This document shows, in pieces, positions 1 through 7,927 of a DNA stretch of 48,725 bases. Both the position numbers and the translations under genes were made by a program. This stretch comes from Streptomyces misionensis. GTDB lineage: Bacteria; Actinomycetota; Actinomycetes; Streptomycetales; Streptomycetaceae. The notes beneath the pieces were generated by a model. The model saw nothing but the letters and a program-made list of their open reading frames with translations, was not told the origin of the DNA and made no database searches. The DNA is taken from NCBI RefSeq assembly GCF_007896895.1, contig NZ_VOGW01000131.1, positions 1 to 48,725 on the forward strand, read 5' to 3'. The number at the start of each line of letters is the position of its first letter. Position 1 is the stretch's first letter.

Positions 1-1
1 C

Positions 2-64
2 CTCACCGTCGCCCCCGCCACCTGGGCCGCCTTCCTCTCGGTTGCCCGAGTCGCGGCAAGGTGA
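2..64 (+). CDS. C-terminal end of a DUF397-type protein (partial)
   Basis: Only the last 20 codons are in the window, ending at TGA 62-64. The translated tail (LTVAPATWAAFLSVARVAAR) has the pattern 'hydrophobic, A/SP..W.AFL..VR' that closes DUF397 proteins. These are small Streptomyces proteins usually encoded beside XRE-type regulators, and some act in development. The partner gene would lie to the left, outside the window. The call rests on a short motif only. Confidence 0.55.
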   Translation, partial: LTVAPATWAAFLSVARVAAR

Positions 65-142
65 GCGATTGGCGGGCCCGCGCGGCAGCGGACCCGGTAC
101 CGTACGGGACGTTCCGCTCGCAACCAAATGCCGGGGAACCGT

Positions 143-162
143 CCGGGACCGGATCGGTAACG
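143..162. repeat. 20-bp exact direct repeat, copy 1
   Basis: CCGGGACCGGATCGGTAACG occurs here and again, identically, at 1041-1060. This copy lies 55 bp before the ATG of the ATP-grasp-like gene and the other 86 bp before the SARP start. Both are noncoding, so a shared promoter or operator element is the simplest reading. Just upstream, GAACCGT (136) and GACCGGA (147) are 11 bp apart, the period typical of SARP heptamer sites, but the match is loose. Confidence 0.6.
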
Positions 163-216
163 CCCGCTCGTAGCCTGCCTTTCCACCCTCGCCGACTTCG
201 TCATCCGAGCAGAGGT

Positions 217-1032
217 ATGAAAGAAGACAACGACGTCAGCCGGATCTTCCTGCTGAACCCGGATCCGCGCCTCCTGAGCGAGGCGCACCGGGCCGGCGTA
301 CAAGTGCGCTCGGCCCGGGTCGAGGCGCACGACGAGTCCGTGCTGCGGCCCCTCCTGAAGGAGGCCGCGGCGGCCGGACTGTTCGTCAACCCCGCCCGCG
401 CCCTGCGGCTGCTGGCCGACCCCGAGGCCGTCCAGCGGCTGGTACGGGACAACCGGCTGTCGCCGGACGCCGGAGCGGTGTCCGGCGCGCCCCGGCTGAC
501 CGTGGAGACGCTCAGCGTGCACGGCATGCACCAGACCGTGGGGATCACCGCGCGCATGCCCTACGGCCTGCTCCACCCGGCCCCCCTGACGGAGGACACC
601 GCGGCGGAGGTACGGGCCGTGGTGACCGCGCTGCTGGACCTGACCGGATACCAGTACGGTCCGGCGCACACCGGGGTCACGCTGACCCGGCAGGGGCCGG
701 TGATCACCGGGTGCCGGGCCGGTCTCGCGGACGATCCGGTGCCCGAACTGCTCAAGGTGGCCGGGGGCTTCGACCTGGCCGCCGGAGCCGTACGGGTGCT
801 GGCCGGAAAGCTCGTGGAGGCCGCGCGCCCGTGCCGGTTCGCCGCCGCGGCCGAACTGAGCCGGCCCTGGCGGCAGGGCGCCGGGGAGGTGGGAGTGGTT
901 CCGGATGTGCGGGTCGTGTCGGCGTCCGGGTCCCGCGGCCCCGGGCACTTCGTGGTGCACGCGGACTCCCCGGAAGGCGCGGCACAGCGGGTGACCTCAC
1001 TGAGTGCGCTGGTCGCGGGGGAGGCGAGCTGA
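217..1032 (+). CDS. Degenerate ATP-grasp-like protein, probably not catalytic
   Basis: The 271-residue protein resembles carboxylate-amine ligases of the ATP-grasp superfamily but is much shorter than their usual 400 or so residues. The segment ending a pre-grasp domain (AGLFVNPARALRLL) is followed almost directly by the C-terminal part of the grasp, GPAHTGVTLT at about 148-157 and then an 'ITGCRAGLADD' stretch. Active relatives have GPAHTEV and N.R.GGD here, with Glu and Asn as metal ligands; both are replaced. The lobe that holds ATP is mostly absent. ATG 217 has GAGG only 1 bp upstream, so the start is uncertain, but nothing before it looks coding. It sits directly before two SARP regulators. 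I infer a pseudoenzyme with a structural or binding role. Confidence 0.6.
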   Translation: MKEDNDVSRIFLLNPDPRLLSEAHRAGVQVRSARVEAHDESVLRPLLKEAAAAGLFVNPARALRLLADPEAVQRLVRDNRLSPDAGAVSGAPRLTVETLSVHGMHQTVGITARMPYGLLHPAPLTEDTAAEVRAVVTALLDLTGYQYGPAHTGVTLTRQGPVITGCRAGLADDPVPELLKVAGGFDLAAGAVRVLAGKLVEAARPCRFAAAAELSRPWRQGAGEVGVVPDVRVVSASGSRGPGHFVVHADSPEGAAQRVTSLSALVAGEAS

Positions 1033-1040
1033 TCCGGGGG

Positions 1041-1060
1041 CCGGGACCGGATCGGTAACG
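1041..1060. repeat. 20-bp exact direct repeat, copy 2
   Basis: Second identical copy of CCGGGACCGGATCGGTAACG (first at 143-162), in the 113-bp gap before the SARP gene at 1146. Its position upstream of a regulator start supports a regulatory role, and makes co-regulation of the two genes by one factor likely. Confidence 0.6.
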
Positions 1061-1145
1061 AAACGGTAGAGGCCGGCTCCATTGTTGATACGTCGCCGGA
1101 AGAAGGACGACGACGCCAGCGACGTCAACAGGAGGCGGAGTCAGG

Positions 1146-1940
1146 ATGCTGAAGTTCTCGATTCTCGGGGCACTGCAGGTCCGTACCGTGTCCGGCCCTG
1201 CGGAGATCTCCGGCGACCTGCAACGCACCCTCGTGCAGACGCTGTTGGTCAGCGAGGGACAGCCGGTGTCCGGTGAGGGGCTGGTCGAGGAGATGTGGGG
1301 TGAGGCCGTTCCCGACAATCAGGCCAACGCCCTCCAGGCGCATGTGAGCCGGCTGCGACGGAAGCTGAAAGCCCTGGAACCGGGGCGTCCGGTATCTCGA
1401 GTGACGATTCATCCCTCCGGATACCGGCTCACCGTGGAGGAGGGCGAACTGGACGCGGCCGAGTTCGTACGGACCGTACGCGAAGCGGAATCGTGCTCGC
1501 CGTACGACGCGGAAGGCACCGCCCGGATGCTCCGGGGAGCCCTCTCGCTGTGGCGCGGACCGGTCTTCGGAGGGTTCCCCGGAGGCACCCTCTGCCAGCT
1601 GGCCGGGGCCCGCTACGAGGAGTACCGGATGCGGGCCATGGAGCTGCGTTTCGACGCGGAACTGCGGCTCGGACGGCATGCGGCCGTCCTCGCCGAGCTG
1701 GCCGAGGCCCACGCCAACCACCCACTGCGCGAACGTTTCTGCGAGCAGTTGATGATCGCCCTGTACTGCTCGGGACGGCAGGCCGACGCCCTCGACGTGT
1801 ACCGCCGGATGCGCCGCCAGCTCGACGAGGAACTCGGCATCCAGCCCTCGCCCGCCCTGCGCCGGGTGGAGAGCGCGATACTCCGTCATGATCCCGCTCT
1901 GGTCGGTGATGCGCGTTCCACCCTCCTCCAGATCGCTTGA
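1146..1940 (+). CDS. SARP-family transcriptional regulator
   Basis: The 264-residue protein has the two-domain plan of short Streptomyces antibiotic regulatory proteins: an OmpR-type winged helix at about 10-95 (FSILGALQV at the start, LQAHVSRLRRKL as the likely recognition helix) and a bacterial transcriptional activation domain at about 100-245 (LDAAEFVRTV, LSLWRGPVF, YCSGRQADALDVYRRMR). ATG 1146 follows an AGGAGG-type site at 1130-1135. SARPs bind direct heptamer repeats and activate pathway genes. Here no biosynthetic cluster follows, only a second and larger SARP, so its targets cannot be read from context. The family call is firm; the target is unknown. Confidence 0.93.
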   Translation: MLKFSILGALQVRTVSGPAEISGDLQRTLVQTLLVSEGQPVSGEGLVEEMWGEAVPDNQANALQAHVSRLRRKLKALEPGRPVSRVTIHPSGYRLTVEEGELDAAEFVRTVREAESCSPYDAEGTARMLRGALSLWRGPVFGGFPGGTLCQLAGARYEEYRMRAMELRFDAELRLGRHAAVLAELAEAHANHPLRERFCEQLMIALYCSGRQADALDVYRRMRRQLDEELGIQPSPALRRVESAILRHDPALVGDARSTLLQIA

Positions 1941-2009
1941 GGTGGTTAGCCTGTTCGCCAGGACCGAGGAAGACCCCAGGTAGCCGGAAACGCCTCCTCC
2001 GTGTTGCTC

Positions 2010-2039
2010 GTTCGGGTACAACCTAGGGTGGACCCGAAC
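2010..2039. promoter_or_regulatory. 30-bp near-palindrome before the AfsR-type gene
   Basis: Arms GTTCGGGT (2010-2017) and ACCCGAAC (2032-2039) are exact inverse complements, and the centre CCTAGG (2022-2027) is itself palindromic, all around one axis at 2024/2025. It lies 43 bp before the GTG start at 2082. The symmetry suits binding of a dimeric regulator, perhaps for autoregulation. The regulator is not known. Confidence 0.5.
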
Positions 2040-2081
2040 AACTCGGGCCGGGCGGCGCGGCGGGGCGGAGGGGACGGGTTC

Positions 2082-5000
2082 GTGGAATCGGCGGCATCCG
2101 GTCGTCCTGTCGTGCGCTTCAACATCCTCGGCTCGCTGGAAGGCTGGTGCGGCGAGCGCCGGTTGCGGCTCGGCAGTCCGACCCAGGAACGAGTTCTGGT
2201 CACCCTGCTCCTCGAACCCGGCCGCATGGTGCCGATGACCCGGCTGGTCGCCGCGGCCTGGGACGACGAGCCACCCCAGACGGCGAGTCATCAGATCCGC
2301 AAGTGCGTCGCGGCGCTGCGCACCCGCATCCCGGACGGCGCGGCGCTGATCGTCACCGACGGGGCCGGCTACCGGGCCATGCTCGGCGAACACCAACTGG
2401 ACCTGCACGAGTTCACCGAGTGGTCCAGACAGGCCCGGCAGGCGGTGGCGGCCGGGCGGCCCGAGGATGCCGTCGGGCATCTGCGGGCCTGTCTCGACCT
2501 GTGGCGCGGCCCGGTGATGGCGGGCGCGGGCGGCTCGGTGATCAGCGCGGCCTCGGCGGCGCTGGAGGAGCGCCACATGGCGGTCGCCGAGCAGTATTTC
2601 GAACTCCAGCTTGAACTGGGGCAGTCCGGCGAACTGGTCGGCCCGCTGCGCGAGCTGGTCACCGCGCACCCGCTGCGGGAGACCCTGCGCGGCCGGCTGA
2701 TGCTGGCGCTGTACCGGGCCGGACGGCAGGCCGAGGCGCTGGAGGAGTTCGGCCGGGTGCGCGACCTGCTGGTGGAGGAGCTGGGCATCGACCCCGGCGC
2801 CGAACTCACCCGGCTGTACGAGGCGATCCTGCGCGACAGCCCCGAAGTGGCCCCCCGGCTGCCGCAGTCGGTGGCCGACCGGGCCGCGCTGCTGGTCCCC
2901 GCGCCGTACGCCACCCAGCCCTCCGGCACCGAGCCCGCGCCCTGCACCCTCCCCTACGACCTGCCCGACTTCACCGGCCGCGACGACGAGCTGGCCCGGC
3001 TGGTCACCGTGGGCCGCGCCCCGGCCGGGGGCGGCGCCCGGATCGTCGGCGTCGACGGCATGGGCGGCAGCGGCAAGACCGCGCTCGCCGTGCACGCCGC
3101 CCACCTGCTCGCCCCCGACTACCCCGACGGGCAGCTCTTCGTGGACCTGCGCGGCTTCAGCCCCGGCGAGAAGGCCCAGGAGCCGGGGGCCGTGCTGCTC
3201 TCCTTACTCCACACGCTGGGCATACCGGACGACCGAATACCGGACGACCTGGAGCGCCGTACCACCTTCTGGCGCACCGTCTCCGCCCAGCGCAAGCTGC
3301 TCCTGCTGCTCGACAACGCTGCCGACGCCGCCCAGGTCCGGCCCCTGCTGCCCGCCTCCGAGGACTGCCTCGCCATCCTCACCAGCCGGGTCCGCATGCT
3401 CGACCTCGACGGCTCCGAATGGCTCTCCCTCGGGCTGCTCTCCGCGGGCGACAGCACCACCCTGCTCACCCGGATGCTCGGCACCGGCCGCACCGCCGCC
3501 GAACCCCGGGCCGTGGACCAGCTCGCCCGGCTGTGCGGCGGCCTGCCGCTCGCCCTGCGCATCACCACCGCACGGCTGCGCAACCGGCCGCGCTGGACCG
3601 TGCAGTACCTGGTCGACCGGCTCGCCGACGAGACCCGGCGGCTGCGCGAACTCAGCGCGGGGGAGCGGAGCGTCGAGGCCACGCTGCGCCTGTCGTACCA
3701 GGCCATGGACGAGGACCAGCGCGGCGCGTTCCGGCTGCTCGGGCTGCACCCCGGCAGCGCCATCGACGTGCACTCCGCCGCCGCCCTGCTCGGCACCGAC
3801 GGCCGCGACGCGGAGGACATCCTGGAGGGCCTGCTCGACGCCCACCTGCTGGAACAGCACGAGGCGGGCCTGTACGGCTTCCACGACCTGGTGCGCACGT
3901 ACGCGCTGAGCGTGCGCGAGGTGGAGGACGACGAGGAGGCCGCCGGCGAGCGGCTGGTCTCCTACTACATCCAGGCCACCGACCGGGCCTGCGACACCCT
4001 CTTCCCCGGCCGCAGCCGCTACGGCGACGCCCCCGCCGCGGTGCCCGACCTGCCCCGGCTGGACGACGGCGAACAGGCGCTGCGCTGGTTCGACCGCGAG
4101 TACGAGGCGCTGCTCGCGGTGGTCGCCCAGGCCGGTACCCAGGGCCTGCACCGCCCGGCCGCGCTGCTCGCCCGCAACCTGCTCTTCTACCTCGACCTGC
4201 GCGGACGCTACGAGGAGTTCCGGGTGGTCGGCCGGATCGGCGTCGCCGCCTGCCGCCAGCTGGACGACCCCGCGCTGCTCGGCATCAGCCTGTGCAACCT
4301 GGCCGTCGCCCACTGGTGGCTCGGCGACTTCCAGGACGGCATCACCACCGCCCAGGAGGGCCTGGAGCTGTCCGGCGGCGCCGACCCGCGCTCCGAGGCC
4401 ATGTGCCTGGACGTGCTCGGCCTGCTGCACGGCTCCCTCGGCAACTTCGAACAGGCCCGCGCCTACCTGGACCAGGGCATCGCCCTGCACCGGGAGCTGG
4501 GGCTGTCCCGGATGGAGGCGCAGGCGCTGGTCAACCTGTCCACCGTGCAGATCTGGACCGGCCACTACGCCGAGGGAGCCCGCAACGCGGCCCGCGCCAC
4601 CGAGCTGAACCGGCGCCTCGGCGAGCGCAGCAACGAGATCCACTCCCTGACCTTCCTGGCCCTCGCCCACCTCGGCACCGGCGAGGACGAGCGGGCCCGC
4701 GCCTGCCTCGCCCAGGCCCTGGAGCTGTGCGACGAGTCCCGCAAGCCCGCCAACGTCGCCGTCGTCCTCGCCCACTGGGCCCGGGTCTGCCAGCGCCTCG
4801 GCGATGTCCGCTCCGCCGCCGAGCACGCCGAGCGCGCCCTGGACCTGGTCTCCGCCGAGGGCACGGCGCTGCGGCAGGCGACCGTCTCCAACGTGGTCGG
4901 GCTCGTCCATCTGCGCAGCGGCGCCCCCGAGCGGGCGATGGAGCTGCACGGCCAGGCCCACGAGCTGGCCTCCCGGCACGGGTACCGCATCGAGATCGCG

Positions 5001-5129
5001 CACGCCCTGCACGGGATGGCGGAGGCGGCGCAGGCGCTCGACGACGAGAAGACGGCGCAGCGCCATCACGCGCAGGCGACGGCGCTGTACGACGCGATGG
5101 GGGTCACGGAGGAGGGGCGGCGGCTGTAG
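2082..5129 (+). CDS. AfsR-type regulator (SARP, NB-ARC, TPR)
   Basis: A 1015-residue protein. Order of domains: winged helix at about 8-95, bacterial activation domain at about 105-250, NB-ARC ATPase with Walker A GMGGSGKT at 326-333 and Walker B (KLLLLLD) at 405-411, then tetratricopeptide repeats over about 690-1010. This is the plan of AfsR (about 990 residues), which is phosphorylated by AfsK and activates afsS. GTG 2082 has GGAGGGGAC at 2067-2075; an in-frame reading extends to 2001 without a better site. Unlike true afsR, no afsS-like gene follows on the same strand; the next small gene is convergent. I therefore call it AfsR-type rather than AfsR. A short SARP stands directly upstream, so the two may act in series. 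Confidence 0.93.
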   Translation: MESAASGRPVVRFNILGSLEGWCGERRLRLGSPTQERVLVTLLLEPGRMVPMTRLVAAAWDDEPPQTASHQIRKCVAALRTRIPDGAALIVTDGAGYRAMLGEHQLDLHEFTEWSRQARQAVAAGRPEDAVGHLRACLDLWRGPVMAGAGGSVISAASAALEERHMAVAEQYFELQLELGQSGELVGPLRELVTAHPLRETLRGRLMLALYRAGRQAEALEEFGRVRDLLVEELGIDPGAELTRLYEAILRDSPEVAPRLPQSVADRAALLVPAPYATQPSGTEPAPCTLPYDLPDFTGRDDELARLVTVGRAPAGGGARIVGVDGMGGSGKTALAVHAAHLLAPDYPDGQLFVDLRGFSPGEKAQEPGAVLLSLLHTLGIPDDRIPDDLERRTTFWRTVSAQRKLLLLLDNAADAAQVRPLLPASEDCLAILTSRVRMLDLDGSEWLSLGLLSAGDSTTLLTRMLGTGRTAAEPRAVDQLARLCGGLPLALRITTARLRNRPRWTVQYLVDRLADETRRLRELSAGERSVEATLRLSYQAMDEDQRGAFRLLGLHPGSAIDVHSAAALLGTDGRDAEDILEGLLDAHLLEQHEAGLYGFHDLVRTYALSVREVEDDEEAAGERLVSYYIQATDRACDTLFPGRSRYGDAPAAVPDLPRLDDGEQALRWFDREYEALLAVVAQAGTQGLHRPAALLARNLLFYLDLRGRYEEFRVVGRIGVAACRQLDDPALLGISLCNLAVAHWWLGDFQDGITTAQEGLELSGGADPRSEAMCLDVLGLLHGSLGNFEQARAYLDQGIALHRELGLSRMEAQALVNLSTVQIWTGHYAEGARNAARATELNRRLGERSNEIHSLTFLALAHLGTGEDERARACLAQALELCDESRKPANVAVVLAHWARVCQRLGDVRSAAEHAERALDLVSAEGTALRQATVSNVVGLVHLRSGAPERAMELHGQAHELASRHGYRIEIAHALHGMAEAAQALDDEKTAQRHHAQATALYDAMGVTEEGRRL

Positions 5130-5149
5130 GGCCGGCCCCGGGCGTTCCC

Positions 5150-5179
5150 GTTCCCCGGCGTTCCCCGGCGTTCCCCGGC
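5150..5179. repeat. Three tandem copies of a 10-bp unit
   Basis: GTTCCCCGGC is repeated exactly at 5150-5159, 5160-5169 and 5170-5179, with a degenerate start before it. It sits 20 bp after the stop of the AfsR-type gene, and its last copy forms one arm of the hairpin at 5171-5198. Confidence 0.85.
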
Positions 5180-5198
5180 GTTTTTGTGGTGCCGGGGA
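5171..5198 (+). terminator. Hairpin with T-run after the AfsR-type gene
   Basis: TCCCCGGC (5172-5179) pairs with GCCGGGGA (5191-5198). The loop carries five T residues rather than a T-tail following the stem. A second and longer hairpin lies just downstream (5204-5241). Together they probably end transcription from the left. Confidence 0.5.
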
Positions 5199-5203
5199 CA
5201 AGG

Positions 5204-5241
5204 CGACGGCACCGGTGGGTGTGACCCGGCCGGTGCCGTCG
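5204..5241. terminator. 12-bp perfect hairpin between convergent genes
   Basis: CGACGGCACCGG (5204-5215) and CCGGTGCCGTCG (5230-5241) pair exactly around a 14-base loop. It lies between the rightward AfsR-type gene and the leftward small secreted protein, so it may serve both strands. It has no T-tail, as is common in Streptomyces. Confidence 0.6.
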
Positions 5242-5311
5242 GCGTGCTCGTGTGCGGTGCGTACGGGGTGTTCGACGGGTGCCGTGGGCGTCCGCTGCGG
5301 CGGACGGGCGG

Positions 5312-5497
5312 TCAGGAGTGGACGAGGCCCGGGCCACGGTCGTCGGCCAGGACGGAGCGGGAGTGGCTGCTGTTGCCGTGCACCAGGGCCTGGTGCAGGC
5401 CGGTGGCGGGGACGGCGGCGGCGGTACCGAGGGCGAGGATGCCCGCACCGGCGAGAGCGGCCAGAACAGTCTTCGTACGCAGAGTGATGGCACGCAT
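5312..5497 (-). CDS. Small secreted peptide of unknown function (61 aa)
   Basis: MRAITLRTK, then a hydrophobic stretch (VLAALAGAGILALGTAAA, about 11-28), form a clear signal peptide; the mature part would be only about 30 residues, rich in His and Ser, with no cysteine. ATG 5497 has GGGGGT about 4 bp upstream, while the longer in-frame reading from 5584 has none. Converges on the AfsR-type gene. I do not recognise a family. It is not AfsS, which lies downstream of afsR on the same strand. Confidence 0.6.
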   Translation of the reverse strand: MRAITLRTKTVLAALAGAGILALGTAAAVPATGLHQALVHGNSSHSRSVLADDRGPGLVHS

Positions 5498-5657
5498 GAT
5501 GACCCCCAGAATGAGACGGATCGTGTTCCGGTCGCCGGGCCCTCCCCGACGCCACGACCGATGTTCGAGGCCGCCGGTCCCCAAGCCGTCCCCGCTGGGT
5601 ACCGGGTGCGGGTAGGACGTCGGTACTCCTTATTGTTCTCGCAGTTCAGGGTGGGTG

Positions 5658-6323
5658 TCAGCCGGGTTTGACGACCCACAGGAAGGCCTGCGGGACCTGG
5701 GCGACACCCTTGCCGAGCCGCCCGTCGGGCTCGCGCACGGTCCGGGAGGCGAGCCGGAACCCGGCGTCCGCCAGCAGCCGCGCCATGTCCTCGGGGAGCC
5801 GCCGCCGGAAGTCCAGCGTGACCGCGTGGTCCCAGGGCTTCTCCAGGCGCAGGGAGTCCCGGCCGACCTGGAACGCCACCAGCAGCTGCCCGCCGGGGGC
5901 GAGGACCCGGTACAGCTCGGCGAACAGGTCCAAGAGCCGCTCGTCCGGGGTGTGGATGGAGGAGTACCAGGAGAGCGCCCCGGCGAGGGAGCCGTCGGGG
6001 AACGGGAGGTCCAGCATGGAGCCCTGCTCGAAGCGCAGGCCGGGATGGTCGCGGCGGGCCACGGCGAGCATGGACGCGGAGAGGTCGAGGCCGAAGGCGT
6101 CCAGGCCCAGGGCGGCGAGGTGCGCGGTGACCTCGCCGGGCCCGCAGCCGAGGTCGGCCACCCGGCCGCCCGGCCCCACCTCCTCGGCGAACGCGGCGAG
6201 CAGGGCCCGCTCCAGCGGCATGCCGGCGAGCGGGTCGCGGAAGTGCTCGGCGTAGTCCTCGGCGACGGTGTCGTAGAAGGTGCGGGTGTCGGTCAGGAAG
6301 TCCCGGGTTTCGGTCATGCGCAT
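5658..6323 (-). CDS. Class I SAM-dependent methyltransferase
   Basis: A 221-residue protein with the Rossmann methyltransferase fold: motif I DLGCGPGE at 57-64, an acidic residue ending strand 2 (FGLDLSASML), 'MLDLPFPDGS' as motif II/III region and 'RVLAPGGQLLVAF' as post III. It belongs to the broad Methyltransf_11/25 group; the substrate cannot be told. ATG at 6323 and at 6317 are both in frame and neither has a strong ribosome site, so translation may be leaderless. It follows the cold-shock gene on the same strand, but a terminator separates them. Confidence 0.88.
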   Translation of the reverse strand: MRMTETRDFLTDTRTFYDTVAEDYAEHFRDPLAGMPLERALLAAFAEEVGPGGRVADLGCGPGEVTAHLAALGLDAFGLDLSASMLAVARRDHPGLRFEQGSMLDLPFPDGSLAGALSWYSSIHTPDERLLDLFAELYRVLAPGGQLLVAFQVGRDSLRLEKPWDHAVTLDFRRRLPEDMARLLADAGFRLASRTVREPDGRLGKGVAQVPQAFLWVVKPG

Positions 6324-6470
6324 GGAAGGTAGTGGCCGGAACCGACAGCGGGGCAAACGGTTCCCCGCGCGGCGCATGATCCGCGCCACGGGTTCATGAA
6401 CGAATAGCGGTGTCCGGACGGATGGAATTCGTCCGGAGTTCATCCGGAATTGGCGGCCGCCGGTGCCCGG

Positions 6471-6513
6471 AAAAGGCAGGAGCCCCGTCGCCGGCGAGCG
6501 GCGTGGGGCTCCT
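6471..6513 (-). terminator. Rho-independent terminator of the cold-shock gene
   Basis: AGGAGCCCC (6478-6486) and GGGGCTCCT (6505-6513) form a 9-bp stem, extended inside by CGCCG/CGGCG. On the minus strand the stem is followed by GCCTTTT, a T-run. It lies just after the stop of the cold-shock gene, so it ends that transcript. Confidence 0.88.
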
Positions 6514-6549
6514 TGGGTACTGCTCTCAGGTTCTGCGATCAGGCAGTGA

Positions 6550-6753
6550 TCAGGCGGGGGTGACGTTCTCCGCCTGCGGGCCCTTCGGGCCCTGCGTCAC
6601 GTCGAAGGTCACCTGCTGGTTCTCCTCGAGGGAGCGGAAGCCGGTGGCGTTGATCGCGGAGTAGTGAACGAAGACGTCGGGGCCGCCGCCCTCCTGGGCG
6701 ATGAAGCCAAAGCCCTTTTCGGCGTTGAACCACTTAACGGTTCCGGTAGCCAT
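6550..6753 (-). CDS. Cold-shock protein, CspA family
   Basis: The full 67-residue protein is one OB fold that binds single-stranded RNA or DNA. Both RNA-binding motifs are intact: KGFGFI (RNP1) at about 13-18 and DVFVHYS (RNP2) at about 26-32. It starts [10 protein letters not shown] and ends AENVTPA, as in the many Streptomyces Csp/ScoF paralogues. ATG 6753 has AAGGAGGG just upstream. About 280 bp of noncoding DNA separates it from the divergent mqnA, enough for the long leader typical of csp mRNAs. Confidence 0.96.
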   Translation of the reverse strand: MATGTVKWFNAEKGFGFIAQEGGGPDVFVHYSAINATGFRSLEENQQVTFDVTQGPKGPQAENVTPA

Positions 6754-6988
6754 AAGCCCTCCTTGGGCTCAAAAGGGTTGCCCTGCTCCAGAACCTGCAA
6801 GTGCGAAACCGTGCTGCACCACTGCATACGTCTGAAAACGACGAGAGCCCGCGGTCACATGCTCCGCAGGCTCTGTACTGCAAGGGAAACCAAACTGCAA
6901 CTTGCGGCGAGCCTAGCACGCGGGCAGCCGAAAGCAATAGAGGGCAAGATCACTTCACCCGGATGTTTGAACTCGGTAACCCGTTTGA

Positions 6989-7888
<900 letters not shown>

Positions 7889-7927
7889 TCACTACGCTGC
7901 GCATGGTGAACGGGGAGGGGGACCGCC

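Noticed and set aside
5312..5497. afsS homologue
   Set aside because: The small gene is convergent with the AfsR-type gene and encodes a signal peptide, which does not fit AfsS.
3204..5555. 783-codon open reading frame on the minus strand
   Set aside because: It lies antisense to the AfsR-type gene and is only the mirror of its high-GC third positions. The product is Gly/Gln/Arg/Val-rich without any domain.
6734..6937. Short leader peptide upstream of the cold-shock gene
   Set aside because: Overlaps the csp start and has no ribosome site or conserved sequence; the region is better seen as a noncoding leader.
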